Of a stretch of 64,000 nucleotides of DNA, positions 14,001 through 29,000 are shown piece by piece. Positions within the stretch are counted from its first letter, which is position 1. Each line of letters starts with the position of its first letter. Below the pieces are notes generated by a model, which did not search any database, was not told the origin of the DNA, and saw nothing but the letters and a program-made list of their open reading frames with translations. Both the position numbers and the translations under genes were made by a program. The DNA is from Vanilla planifolia (Eukaryota > Streptophyta > Magnoliopsida > Asparagales > Orchidaceae): contig CM043872.1 of the NCBI GenBank assembly GCA_023846275.1, forward strand, positions 25,777,670 to 25,841,669, given 5' to 3'.

Positions 14001-17000
14001 GGTTTGTCTGTTTGGTAATTTTGTTGCTTTGTGGTGCTTGATGCATATATGTTTTAGGAGTTTCTGGTTCTCACATTTGTCAATGATGTAGGAAGTGTTA
14101 ACAAGAGGGGAAGCACATTGGTCAAAGATTTTTTTTGTTCTTTTCGTTTTAGAGCTGAGAGTTGTACTCCATCTATCAAAACAAGTACAAAGGCAGCTTG
14201 ATGAAGTACATCCAACTTAACAATACTTAAAACCAAATAAAAAAATATAGAAGAGACATTAATAGTCCAAATATTGCTCCTTGTGTTTGCCATTTTATTA
14301 TCACCTTTGTCACTGCAGGATCCTTCACAGTTGTGATGAGAAAGATTTGGTTGAATCCCTCCTAATATTTTCAATAACTGCTCTCAATTGCTGCTCTTTG
14401 ATTGAAATTCAGTTGTATTTCTTTTCTCCCAAATATCCCAAACAACAACGTCACTAATCGGTTCAAAAGATAGAATAATATTTTGACAACTCGGTTATGA
14501 TGAAAGAAACTTGAGCTTAACCTATTTGATAGAAGTTGGAAATAAAGGTTTAAGTAATTTAACTTTGTATTATGAAGGAAAAACAATATACAAATAAGTA
14601 ATTTGACAATAGAGGCAAAACAAGTTTTTATTTATTCAAAAGATAAGTTTGATTATTAAAAATGGGATAAAATATCCTTAAATTGAGAATAAGATAATGT
14701 TATTAATAAGCAAGCATTGAGATAACAAAATGATCAATTGAAATAGCATAATAAGTCATCTAAGCACACTTCTTGAAAGACAATTTACTTTTTGTGCTCT
14801 TGTGATGTTCATCCATTAAACACTAATTAAGCATTTTGATTATGAAAATATATAAAGTAATGTCCAAGTTTGCAAAGTAAATATGTAGGTGGAGCCTCTA
14901 CTAAAGCATGAACATTAAGAACTAGACCACAATAAGTTAAGTAAAATTGTATAAGTACATGGATACAAGAAAACATTATCTACATCTTCACATGTTCATA
15001 ACCTTCAATATGTTGCTAACTAGCTCAATGAATCATAACAATGAATATTCATATATTAAGAGCAATAACATCAATTTGGGCATGTTACATGTGTATGATT
15101 CTAGCAAAACTAAAAGTTAATGTGCATTATACCATAATGCATCACAGGTATACAAATGCACATACATGGTTATATTAGTAATTATCCATTTCATCATCTC
15201 ATAATGTTACTTCTGCATATGTACCTTATCCATTCCCTCTCTGTTTCTCTTATATGTATGTATCTTTCTCTCTCTCTCTCTCTGGATCGTCTTCGACATT
15301 GTGTTCGTTGATGATCAACCGATTTGGCTGCAGCTTTAACAAATTGCTTTGGCTCACAGATTCCTCCTTGGGTCAGTCCTTTGGCATTTGCACCTTGCTT
15401 GCCTTGTCATCGTTGGTTTTGATGCTAGTTGCAATGGCTGCTCGTCCTTCGATCTTTGTCTTGATTCCTTTGGTCTCTGTGCTGATTCTTTTGACTCTTG
15501 CTCCTTCAATCTTTGTACCTTCTCCTATGGTCTCTGTTCCTTTTTCTCCATTGGTAAATGCCTTATTCTCCTATGAGGGTGTCTGTGGCGCACTATATGC
15601 AATCCTTATGAATATCATTCAACTGCACTCCCGAGGCCCTCTATTGTTGCGGATTCTGTTGATAATAAATGCATGTTACTTATGTCAGCCATTGTGAGGG
15701 ATGCCATTACTTAAAAAAGGTAAATTGGTAGTTTTATGTGCTTTTATGCTTTTTGGCCTTTTTAGGTTTGCTTTGGTTGAAAAATTTTCTTTGAGTTGCC
15801 AATAACATGATTCATTGCATAAAGGTTTTTTGATAGTTGGGTTTGTGTTTTCTTCTTAATTTGGCTGTTAGATCTCCGATAAATTTTAATTTTGTTTGAA
15901 CGTGAAGAAGATTTCCTCAAGTGCTGGTTGCATAGAGTTTGGATTTTCTAGAGCTTTTCCATGAAAACTTTCAAGTGGTCTCTATTTTTTTTTCATTGAT
16001 TCACAATACTCAATTGTGTCAGTTTGGATCTTGCTTTGACATTTCCTTATACAATTCTTCAACAAGGGTCCCTTTTTTTTATAGTTCTTGTTGGTAAACC
16101 TTTTAAGATTGATACATCAGCTGTTTTCCTTTTTACATAGTGTTGTGAGGATATATGTTAAAATCAATCTCCAGAATGAGTTGTTGGATAAAATATGAAT
16201 TGGAAATAGTTCGATTGATTTTTGGTAGATTGGATTATGAAGATCTCCTTGATTTTTGTTTCCTTTGCCATATACTCAACCACAAGGAATCAAATTGCTT
16301 TCAAAACCCTGAGTTTGTCCATGGGAATCAATAACCCATTGAGAATTTCAAGATAGAAAAGTAGAAAATCTATAGATAGAAACCTCAACCTATGCAAATG
16401 TGCTTTAGCTACACATCTATGGCACATCACCTTTACAGACTAACACTAGTTAGAATATTTCTCTTTAGAATGCTATTGATCAAGGTATGATTGCTCTAAT
16501 CATTGCCTTCAATGCCTCTGTTGATTTTGCTACTCTCAAGTCCATCAAGTTTGACCTTCTTTGCTCTGTTAAATTTTTTTGAAGAGGTTATTTTCCTTAT
16601 CATGATGATATTTTTATTAGATAGAATCTCATCTGGCTTCCCATTTAAATTTATCTCCTAGATGGTGTTTTACCATTATGTGAGCTCATTGAAGAAACAC
16701 TTGATTTGAGTCTCACCCCAAGGTTTCATCATGTTTGCAAGAAATGTGTAACTATTGATTGTAATGCAGAGATCGAGAACTCAAAAAACTTTATAAAGAA
16801 CTACGTCTTAATCTTCTTGCAAAAGTATTCTTTTTATCGGCACCTAGTTATGTAGCGATCGACTCTCATGAAGCTTTGGCATTGTCTGATTTTTCTGATG
16901 TTTACTTTGTTCTAATTAGAGTGGTCAAACATCCCCCGATTCTTTAATGCAAACATTTCATGCTTTTTAAAATGCTATAATACCCATTTTTAGTAATTTT

Positions 17001-20000
17001 TTAATTATTTCTTGTATTTATCATATTTTTCAATATTAATCATAGTTCTATTAAATCTCATGTTATCTTATATTTATTTGACATCTCAACTAATATCTAT
17101 ATCTTAGGTCATAGGCGTATTATGGCAAACCAATAATCTCAATTATATCATGCCCACTTATTCAATTTTGTACAAAATACTAGTAATAACGAAACTTATC
17201 TTATGAAACATTGCATAAAATACTAATAATAATTGAGAATGGGGTTTTTAATGTCATCTTATAACTTTGTCCATAACCTATACTCATCAAGCCTGATAAT
17301 AGTACTAGTGGCAAATCATATCTAATGATAGTCATGAGATAATGTGTTAAGCAAAACACATCAGTGTTTCTTGTTTCACATCAATTTATTGTATCTCATC
17401 ATGTCATATCATAGCATGATGTGTATGTAATGCTTATATAGCGAAACCATATTATTACTTTATTTTTCTTTTTTCTTTTTTCTTTTTTGTTTATTATTTA
17501 TCATTTTTTCTCATTTTTTTTTTGATATTCCAATCAAATAAAATGCATCATATATATGTAGATATCTTATTCTCATAACATATATAAGATTATATCATCT
17601 GTATATCAAATATAAATATCATAACATATATGCATAATAATAATACTATGTTAGCATACTCATATCATTTTATATTCATGAAAATAAATTATAACTTATA
17701 TTATAGTTAGTTTAATTAACCCATTATTGTTATTTTGCCCAAGTTTTAAAACCTTGTGTTTCATAATTTTTCAAAATATTTCGGGCTTATCGTACATTTA
17801 GACTAACGTACCTTATTTTCAGCACAATTAACTGTTAGTCAACTTTGACAAGTTGTATGTCAACTTCACATGATTTACGCTGAAGAATTCAGCATGTTGT
17901 TCATTGTGCTGGTGTACGTACATCCAGTACATCGTTCTTAAATTCTCTGGTTAAACAAATTCCAACCTTCATATAAATCAAATTCTTGGAAACTTAGGGC
18001 AAATAATTACAATAAAAGCATTTATATTTTGTCACTCTCCCATGGATGGCTTTAACACAAGCTTAAATCTCAAAAGCAGAGTTCCCTTAGATATACAAGC
18101 TGTTTGAGTCATGTGGGATTGAATACTATAGCAAGAACTATTCAAAGCCCATTTAAAACCACCTTGCTTGATTTCCTTATTTTTGTAGTAGCTTAAAACT
18201 CTTCCAAATTGATTCCTCAAAGTCTCAACAAGCTCCCAATAGCATCCCTGCTTTTTGATATTTGTTTTTTTGTTATTTTTTCTTTGCAACAGCTACTTTT
18301 TTTTGTATTTTCTTCCCTTTCTACAGATCACTTCTTTCTCTCTTGCGTTGCTTTTCTTGAATCTTGTCTACGGGTAGTCCCTCAACTTTTCTTCCTCCTT
18401 TCCTTATAAAGCTATTTCTCAGGTTCATTCTTGTCTTAGTTGAACAACCACATCTTTTCTTTATTTTATCTCAAGACAGCTGAAGCAGTTGCTAAAGGAA
18501 ATTCTATTAATACCCTTGTTGCTAAGGGCAAATCTCCTTTAAGCCTTGCACTACAAAAAGGATTTATTATTTAATTATTTTAATTAATTTATAATGGTTT
18601 TCTTTAACTTAAAAAAAATGCAAAACAAATTAATTAAACTTCTAAAATTGTAATTTTTTTAAGAAAAATGACAAATATTTTATTACTCAATTAACATATT
18701 ACAAATGATTATATACATGATGCACTAATGTGGTAGTATCATAACTTGCGAAACAATATAATATCCAATGAAGAATAATAAAGTTTAACATTTGGGTTTG
18801 TATGATTGTTCTATCCAATGAATTTTTTCTTTGTATGTGGTCAAATTAAAATTATGAAATAGTTTATAAATTAACACATTTTTCAAAACACAATCAAAAT
18901 AGTAATGTTTAATTTTGATACATTAAATTTTCAAAATGTTAATTTTCTTTATCAAAATATAAGTATTTACATTCTCATTTACATAGGTTCATCATATGCA
19001 TCAACACATATAAAACAAAATTTTGGAATGTTACATCCATAGTGGTGATGATATAATAACTATTATTTGAAAATGAGAAGATAAATCTTTACAACAATTT
19101 AATATTAAATATGTAATTTAGATAAACATGGTGAATATGATATGCATACTAATAAAAACAAACTCATTATTATAAATGTATCATCTTATTTCTTTAGTAA
19201 TCTTTAGAGCCCAATTCTTTACCAAGCTATTAGCCATACCTCTTGGGGATCATCTTCCCCCTAGGTAGTCCTCTGGTTATGGCTAGTGGACGTCATCACA
19301 CTAATCAAAATAGGTACCTCTCAATATATCACAAGGGTAATTGAAGTCACTACCACTTGTGGTTCTCATCGTAAAATTTTGTAGCTAGAATTGCCACTAG
19401 AAACCATCGTGCCAAATCTCACAGTTTGTGGTTGCATATTGCACAAAAAACATATATTTATTTTCATTTTATATTGCCAATATATAGGCAATCTTTTGGA
19501 ATGATTTTTTGTTCAATTTTGCTCATTATCCATTCCATTATTTTTCTTGACTTATTTTAACATCAAATCATTCAAATGTTTTTCTATTCAAAGAAAGGCC
19601 AGATATTTTAAAAAAGTTTGATTATTTGTTTCATGCTAACAAATCCATGATAAAATTATTAACATTTCATCAAACCAATAATGAATTATATATTTGTAAT
19701 TGTCATATAAAACACAATAGCATTTCATTTCAAATAGTACATATTTCTATCATATTGCACACCATGTATTACAATTCATCCCAATACATGTCACCTAATT
19801 AATTGTTATCTATGCACACAACATTACATTTCCTTACACTTCATGTTGTGCTATTAACCACTTTTGAAGGCATATAATAGTACTTTAATTATCACAATTC
19901 TTCATACAATGTATTAAATTGATATAGCTTTTACCTACCTCAAAATTATTATACAACCCCTTTTTTTCTCTAAAAATTTCACTTAAGATTTCCCTTTGTT

Positions 20001-23000
20001 AGAAGATGTCATCACTCCATTCAAACCCAATGAAAAATAACAAGCATTGATAAGGTGTAGGAAGATAATGCGGCCAAAATAAAGAGAGGGAGAGTAGCTA
20101 GTGTAAATAAGCTTTTGGAAACTCAAAATCACCATGCTAGTCGAAAATGATTTGTATCTTCATTGGCTCAATCTCAACATCGAACGAAGAAGAGCAATAG
20201 CTAGGGTTTTAAAATCACACAACACGTTAATCAACTAAATAAATGTGAGAGAAAGGAAGTGTATGAGAGACGGTGCAAAAATATTAGGTTTAGGGTTTCT
20301 AAATTATAAATATATTAATTAATCAATTAAAAATTTTAATTGATTTTTTAAATAAAAATTTATAATAATTTCAAATAAATTTCAATTAAAACGAAACAAC
20401 ATTAAACTTTTCTTATTGAGCCTTATCTTTATTTTATTATGTTAAAATATTTTTTATTTAATTAATTTTGATGTGCATTATGAGGCACATCGAAATTCAA
20501 ACAATACAATAAATTTATTTGTTTCATAAATTCATAAGTATTTGTAGTTTATTCTCACACTGTTAGCCTGATTTTAATGAATCAATGACTCTTAAGATGT
20601 CCATTTTTTCCTTACATAAATTTCATCTTAGAAAAATTCTAGATACTTATTTTGCCTCTTCTTAGATTCACCAAGTTTTTTTTTTATTTTGATTATTCTA
20701 TTGGACCTTTTTCGTGGAAATCAACTTATTTTTTATTTGTTTAACACGTTTTTTAAAAAGTTTCGTAGAATACTTTGATGGTTGATATTATAAAGTTGAT
20801 GTACCAACTTTTTTCATTGATTCAAAAGTAACTATTATACTTCGGTTGTAATTTTTTCTTTTTCTTAAACTTTGCCACCTTCGTAGGATTAGCTTTGAAA
20901 AATACATGATCGCCAATCTCATATTTAATAAGTTTTTGCTTTCTATTCTAATACTTTTTTGTCTACCTTGTGTGCTTTGCACATTCCTTTAAATCCATTT
21001 AATTTTCTCAATTGTATCATCCTTTAGAATTTGTTTTGTTAATGCTTTGTTGCTTCATTCATACAAACATAATGGAGATTTACATTTTTTCCTTAAGAGC
21101 GTTTCAAATCGGGCCATTTAATAGTAGCCTTATAACTATTGTTCTAAGCAAATTCCACCCAAAATGCAAGTGCTTGATAAATCTTGTAGTGTATGAATTG
21201 TTCTTTCAAATATGAGGTATGTCTAGGATCTCGGCTAAAAAATATTTCCTTTGGTCTACCATATAATCGAAAAATGTAATTAACATATAATCTTGCTAAT
21301 TTCTCAGTTTAGTTTAGTGGTTTTTATTGCTAAAAAAGTGGTCTGATTTGGTTAAATAATCTATTATCACTCAAATAACATCATGTACTTATGGTGACAT
21401 AGATTGTCCAATCACAAATTAGCTACTTTCTTGCATTTCTAGGTTAGTATAGAAAGAATTTGTAACTTACCACTTGGTTTTTAGTGGTACTTTTGATTTT
21501 TCGATGAGTCAAAAATTTATTATCAAAATCTACAATATCTTTCTTTAATCTAATCACCATATTATTTTTTTTTAACTCTTTGTACAATTTATTTGTTTTA
21601 GGATGAATAACATTCTCTGAATAATGTGCTTGTCTACAACCTTTACTCTTGTTCTTGGAAGTTTGGAATATAGATTGTTCCATTAAATCTTAGAATTCTT
21701 TCTTCATAATTTCAAATTTTAAATTTTTATTATTCTTTAAACCTTTCAATCACTTTTTTGAGTTTGGAATCTTTATTCCTCTTTTCTTTGATTAGATTAA
21801 TCCATTATTTTATTATTGCAAATTGAGAGAACTTCAATGATTTTCCTTGGCCATAGCATTTAATTCAACTTGTTCATTTTAAAAGTAATTATTGTTCTTC
21901 AAAATTTATCATTAACATATTGAGCCTAGCTCTTTGACTTAAAAGTATTTACCACATCATTATTTTTTCTTTGACATTAAATAATTTTCAAATTATAGTT
22001 TTTAATTAACTTTACCCAACATCTCTATCTTAAATTCAAATTTTTGGGAAAATATATACTTGCAAATTTTAATAATTTATATATACTTCACACATGTTCA
22101 CATATGGGTAATCTTTGATTTTTAATATAAAAGTTATAGCTGGCCATTTGAAATAGTGACTCAAGTTGTTTTATTCAGTTTGTTTTAGTTGACGTGATGT
22201 GTATGCTATGAGTTTATCATATTATATTAATACACAACTTAATCATTAAAAGTAACCATCATTATAAAGTTGAAATTCTTATGTTCTCTTTGATAGAACA
22301 AAACTTGTGCAAATACTATGCATATCTTTAACGTTTGAAAACCTCTATCACATTCATCATTCCATTCAAACTCTATTGCTTTTTAATTAAGTCTAGTAAG
22401 GGGTAATGCTATGCTAGAGAAGTACTTAACCAGCTAATTATAGAAAACTTATTTTCTCAAAAATATTTGTGGATCTTGGTTAATCAACCATAATTATTAT
22501 TTTTTGTAGATCAATTGATATTCCTTCTACATTAATTATATCACCCAAAAATGCGATGCATTTCAACCAAAAGTCATATTTAGAAAGCTTAGTACATAAT
22601 TTATGTTTAATTTTTACAAAGTTAGATGCAAATATTGTATATGCTTCTCATGTTTCTTAGAAGATCAAGATGCATTGAATAAAGATTGTAACAAACTGAT
22701 CTAAAAATGATTGGAATTTTCTATTCACTAAATTTATGAACATTGCTTTGATTAATTAATTACAACAAAAATTCATGATGATCATATCATTCTTTGAAAG
22801 CTATTTTAAGAATATCCTCATTTTTAACTCACGACTAATGATATTTATAATAAATATCTATTTTTGAGAATTCAGTAGCTTCTTGAAGTTGATCAAACAA
22901 ATATAGTAGTTTTTAAGTCACGATAATAAATTCATATTCTCATGTTATTATCTTATTTTTTCAATACTAGAGTTGGTGTTCTCCATGGTAAAACACTCAA

Positions 23001-26000
23001 TATGATAAATTCTGTGCCTTCTAAATTTGTTTCTTTAATTTTTATTATAGTATTGGAGCTATTTTATAAGATACTTTTGAAATAAGCTTAACTCCAAAAA
23101 ATTGAATAAAGACTTGAAGCTTCATCCAACACTAATATAACTTAAGTTACCTTTCTATCATTTGAATTGAGGATTCCTTCAAATATCATTTTCATGTGTT
23201 CTAGCCAATCATTTGCTACCATTGGATGCATGTCATTGAAGAAATATTGTTGATACATCTTTTCAAAATTTTTTATTATTTTATCCACTTGAACAATTGA
23301 ACTTTGACTAGTTATTGATGATTGCTTGCCATTCTCCTCTCTTATTGGTGTGAGCACCAAATGCATTTCCAAAGTTTTGGTGATTGATGCTATTATCTGT
23401 AAAAACGTATGCATCTATACATGTATATTCGTCTTCCACAATTCAATTTTTAAAACTAAAACGTTGAACATGAGTGCATTTCTTTTTCCCTTAATAAGAG
23501 TCTACCCATCACACATTTGTAATGAAACCTATAAACCAAACTTTTTTTGACACCACCATGGTTGGGTTTAAACTTATAATCATCATTCCATTAGATTATG
23601 GGTTAAGGTTTAAAATTTGTTAATATTTATTATCTTAAGCTCCATGTATATAATCATGTTAATTATTATTATTTTCTATTCTGCTAACTAAATAATTCTC
23701 ATACACATGTCAATAAATAAATAAATTATAAGTAAAATATTTAACATGAGAGTTTACTTGACCTACATGCAATTACTTTTGGAGCACTGTAGATAAAAAG
23801 AAATATAACTAACCCTCAACTAATATATTTTAATGGGCATACAATAATGGACTACTCTTTACATTCCCCATCAGTCTCGGTGCGGTGATCATGCAACATT
23901 TGAAAAATTTTAATAAATAAATAAATATTAGTTAACTATCAACTTAATTGATAAATCTTTACATCAATTTAATATTAAACATAACTTAGTTAAACTTGTT
24001 GAATAAGATATACATAAAAGGTAAAACAAGCTTATTAACATAAATGTATCATTCTTATTTCTTTGGATATCATTGTTGGAACAGTTCTATACAAAGCCAT
24101 CCACATCACCTCTTAGGGACCATCACCCCTTTTTGTAGTCCTCTGGTGGCTGCCAATGGATGCCATCGTGACAATCATAATAGGTCTCTTAATACATCGT
24201 GTGGGTAACTAAAATTACCATGCTAATGGTCTTAACCAAAAACTTGGGTAGCTAAGACTACCACCATATGCCATTTGCTAAATCTCACAAAAAGCTTGAG
24301 GCTGTGGTGACATGTTGAACAAAGAACATGCATTACTTTTTTCATTTTATAATACTAATATATGTACAATCCTTTGCAATTAGGTTTTTGTTCAACCTCA
24401 CACATTAATTGTTCCACATTGTTTCTTTTTCTTCTTAAATTAAATCATTTACTTGTTCTTTCATTCAAAATAATGTCAAATATCTTAATACTCATATAAG
24501 TCTGATGCATGAATATTTTTGTACATAAAAGAATATCATCTATATTAGTTTATGTACCCATATGATACAAGTATTTTACTCATACAACATGGTTATCTCA
24601 TTCATTAATGTTATCTAAGATTAAAACTAAAACCCATAGATATGACATTGTACTTCATATGGTTTGCAAAACTAGGCGATTGTATAATGACTAAATGATG
24701 AATGATGAAACCACAAAAGAACTGGATATAGTCGTACTAGTACAATGTTATAATTGGGTATGTTTGGTTACTATTATGATTATAATTATAATAAACTTTG
24801 AGATAAGCTTTGAACTCATGTAATGCTGATAAAAAGTACTCTCAAAGATTGGTTGATACACATATAAAGTTGATGCCTTGTACGAGTCTATTCTAGTTTC
24901 TAATTATTTGTTTAGCCAACGATCGCATCCGTACGACAAATACATTGTACCTCATTACAACTTCAAATTTCAATTGACACTTTAAGTTAGAATGTAGAGT
25001 ATAAAAGTATGATATGAGACATAGTATTGTACATTCAATAGGCCGTAAGGAGTAAGGCTTGTTTTAAATCGAATTTCATTATCTAAAGGATTAACTTAAA
25101 TCTAGAACATGAATGTAATAATATTACAATTAAATTAATGCAAGTGTAGAGATTGCTTATTAGCTAGTGGCATGTTTAATCAACATATGCATGAAAGCTT
25201 CAACGTTCCTAAATGCCACATTACAAAGGATTAAGGTTTTACATTCTAATCGATATAATGTAGGTGGTGATTAGCTCCATGTGGATTAGCCATGCTACAA
25301 AGAGCTTCTTGACTCTATGGTTTTAAAGTTGAGCTAGCCTTGAGCTAAGATCTCCAATCTTCTTCCATCCTAATCCATAGATCTTTTGCTCTGATCCAAA
25401 ATAGTTATAACCAAGATATAAACTGTATGTTTATAAAAACTCAACCATTCATTAGTAATTAATAGCTTGGTTTTGTAATCGCCATCTTCAAGGGTACAAT
25501 AGAATCATGTAGTTGAAACACAGAGAGAAGGAATAGCAACTGCGAATATAGTTTAAGAAACTTATAAAATAACTAGGCTGTTTGAAAATGATTTTTGCAT
25601 TCTCAAGTTCAGTTCAATGGTGGAATAATGAATGAGAGTTGGTGTGGAGAAATTGCTCAATACTTTACCTGGTCAAATGAAAGCGAAAGAAAGGTAGGTT
25701 ATAGTTCACAGTGCAATCAAATTAGGTTTAGTGTTTGTAAATATTAAATATATTAATTAATTAATTAATTAGATTTTTGTTTAAATTTTTTAATTTTAAA
25801 AACCTCATAATAATTCTAATTGAACTCCAATTGAAAATTGATGTCGTTTGACTCGTATTGACTATCCTTATCCAAAACTATTTTGAACTATTTTATATTT
25901 CAATTACATTTTGAAGTGCATAACTAGGCACTTTGAATTCAAATAACACAGCAAATTCATTTATTTTACATATTCAAATGTATTTGTACATTTTTTGTCT

Positions 26001-29000
26001 GATTTAACTACATTAGTAAATTTCATGATGTCATCAAGGTTTTCTTGAAATATGAGTGTAGTTTTTATATGCTAAGCTACACAAGGAGTACAAAACACAT
26101 TATAAATGTTCCTTTCCACAATTTGATTTTTGTTTTTTGCTTCCAGAAAATTGTATGTTTAAGATTCTTTTAAAATGCCGAACAAAGTTATCCAATCAAC
26201 CTTTGCTAATCAGGTAACGATGAAGCTTTAGGGAAAGCCATAGGGATATTTCCTGTTGCAGTGGTTCTTCCAAGTATGATTTGGTCTTTGGATCATCCTT
26301 TTTTGCCCCTTGTTTCTCTCCATTTTTTGTTTGTTTGGGTGCTTGTTAATTTCTTTATAAACACATAGTCCACAGACTGTGCTTTTTGAGTGGAAATTAA
26401 TCTTTTACGTCTTTTTCTGAGATCAACTATTGACTTCCAATCAGCTTTCGTTTACCATATCACGACAATGACATCTGCTTATGTTGTTTTTACATTTTTG
26501 CAGCGAAAGAAGACACAAAAGTTCTTTTTGTAGCTACATTGGCGTGGTGTCTACGAAAATGTTCTCGTGCTATCACCTTGGTTTTGATATTTCTTCAAGC
26601 TATGAGACCTGGTTATATTCATGCTGTTTACAGTATGGTGAAAGTTCCTTTCCTAGGCTTTGTATTTTTGTCAATTTATATGATGATCCAGATGTCATGC
26701 TAGTCCAATATTAGTTCTGCTTTTCATGCAACAGTCATGAGGATATATTACACATTTCTTTGCTAAATTTAATTCGAATAATGTTGTTTGATTTTCCAAA
26801 CAATGTTTTTCTTCCTTTTTATAATATGCTTCATATTGCAAAATTGTTCTTTAACAACTTAGTGTTTAGAATTAATTTTCTTTAACTTGTTAATTAGCCA
26901 TTTAAGTTGAGCTGCACTTCTTTTTGTATTACTGTCATTCTGTTTGTTGCTTCTTGCTTTATCCAATCTCTGGGACTATAGAGGGATAGGTTTAGCAGGC
27001 CAGATATGCTAACTAGCCTGTGAAGCATTCAAAAACTCTAAATTTACTAGACTTAAAACTTAGTTAAGCTTTTTAATCTGTTCTATTGTGCCACAATTGA
27101 TTGGTTATTTCTTCAATGGACAAATCTCACTTACAACTAACTACTATGGAACCAAATTGCATAAATTTGGCCTAAATTTGCAGAACACTGGATCATTTAT
27201 TTTTTAATTTAAAAATTGTTACTTTTGTTGCTTTTTCTTTTATCTAATGTTCATTTTGACATCCTAAATAGAATATCTGATTTCCATGCATTGGGGCAAA
27301 ATTTCATTCTCCAGTGTGTTTCTTTTTGTTTTACCTGCTGGGCCATTCCATTACTCGAAAGATTCGCAAAGCATTAATACTCTTCTGTGGGGCACATTTC
27401 TCGCTGTTGTATCTTCTACAGCTAGATCTAATCTCAAGGTTGTTGGAGCAAAGTGGTTCCTTCACCATTTCATTTCTGTCACAGATAGGTACGTTGCTAC
27501 ATTTTATAATATTTTCATTGAAAACTTCCATAAAGCTGTCAAATCTGCTTTCACTCCTAATTAATTTTTTAAACTTGATTTCTTAGTGAATGGACTGTAG
27601 CCATGTTACATAATTAAATTGATAATTCACATATGTTTGGTGGCAGGATCTGTGATTAGTGGTGAACATTACTATTTTTATGTATTAATTTTTTTTGTAA
27701 CAGGGAATTGTACGAGCTCATCCTAATGGATGTAAAATTGAATATGTGAAATGTGAGACTAGCCATAGTAATAGGTCAAATAGCATAGATATTGAATTTG
27801 TTTTTCATAAATATTGAAGATTTTTATTGTTCAGGATAACTACTCAAAGACTGAAAAATTTGATGATGTTATCATTAATAAATTCCAGACATATTGAATA
27901 AAAGAGAGAGTACTTTTCGTTTGTTGTGTAGTCAAAATATCCTACGAAATTGAAGAAACTTTTTATAAGATTTTTTAGATCGATTGTGTTTTATGGTACT
28001 AAATATTGGCATACAAGTACAAACATATGATTAGAATGATTGTATTGTCCAGAATGCTAAAATGGATGAGTGGCTGCACTCAAAATGGTATAATTAGAAC
28101 AGCATATATAAAAAAATCTTGATGCAAGCATTGTTGTTAAATTTATGAAGAACTGTTTTAAATAGTTTGCACGTGATAAAAATATTGTATTTAATGCTTA
28201 CACCAGGATAAATAAGTAGTTGGACTTTTTCTATGAATAGAAGATGAAGAAAACAAAAAAGCTGACCATTAATATAACAAACTGGCATGTTTGGGTTTTA
28301 CTAGAGTTGTTAATTGATTGAGCATAATAGCGTTGTAGCATTCTGGTAACTAACCAACATTATGGGATTAAAATCTGTTATTTCAAAGTTGCTTGACTTT
28401 TGAGCTTTTCACATTTGTTTTTTTTGACTCCGTATAATTTCAATTATTTGATTCATGTCCCATGATTTATTGCCTTGTTATTGCTATGGTGATATGCCAA
28501 ATCTTACTACAAAAAATCTGTTGTTTGATTTTAGGTTTCTATTAGATAAGCAAGTTGAGTTTCAATTTAGGCTTATTTAGATGGTTGAAATTGATAATGT
28601 GAATTTTGTTTTTGGAAGAAAGTTGAGGATTATGCATGGACTTAGTCTTTGGCCTCTATGGAGGACAATTGTAATATAATATGAACAACTCATTTGTATG
28701 TGAAATTTTTTTTTCTGTACTTTTAATTCTTGCATTGAATTTTTAATTCCAATTATTTGTTTGTGTTTGATTTGTAGTGTTATTCTATAAGACTTTCTTT
28801 TCCATTATTACAGCAATCTTGCGATAATTTTGTTATTGCTACAGTAATCTACTTCCTGTTATAGCATTATTTAGCAGATTTGTACTAATTCTGCAGTCAT
28901 ACCACATGAAATTCTTTTCCTGTTACTAGGTTTTTATCAGTAGCTTCCCTGTATATAGGGCTAATTGGTATCATACTTTTTGTTGTTTCAGTTTTGAAGG

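Larger units (their letters stand above)
18600..25990 (-). mobile_element. Ty3/gypsy retrotransposon fossil with long LTRs
   Basis: The two LTRs lie at about 18600-20547 and 23559-25990; they share long blocks such as the stretches near 19060-19440 and 23940-24320. The interior on the minus strand holds, from 5' to 3', a gag-like segment (about 23414-23142), reverse transcriptase traces (about 23000-22700), an integrase zinc-binding segment (about 21680-21450), the integrase core (about 21200-21010) and the integrase C-terminal part (about 20990-20790). The order gag-RT-integrase is that of Ty3/gypsy. The LTRs start TGTAC and end in CA on the minus strand, and a primer-site-like TGGTG lies beside 23559. 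It is heavily broken, and the LTRs differ so much that the insertion must be old. Confidence 0.8.
13602..26503 (+). other. PIEZO intron, 12.9 kb
   Basis: In order: a possible LINE remnant near 14330-14480, a short CT microsatellite, the A-R1 repeat at 16182-16955, a T-rich stretch 16956-18599 with nothing named, the Ty3/gypsy fossil about 18600-25990, and 25991-26503 without features. Confidence 0.75.

Noticed and set aside
15254-15697. 147-codon hydrophobic protein
   Set aside because: It starts at a CT microsatellite, has no family match and consists of imperfect internal repeats of T-rich sequence.
27286-27586. Frames beginning at or before 27314 as an independent small gene
   Set aside because: They contain PIEZO exon f; the upstream and downstream parts are intron.
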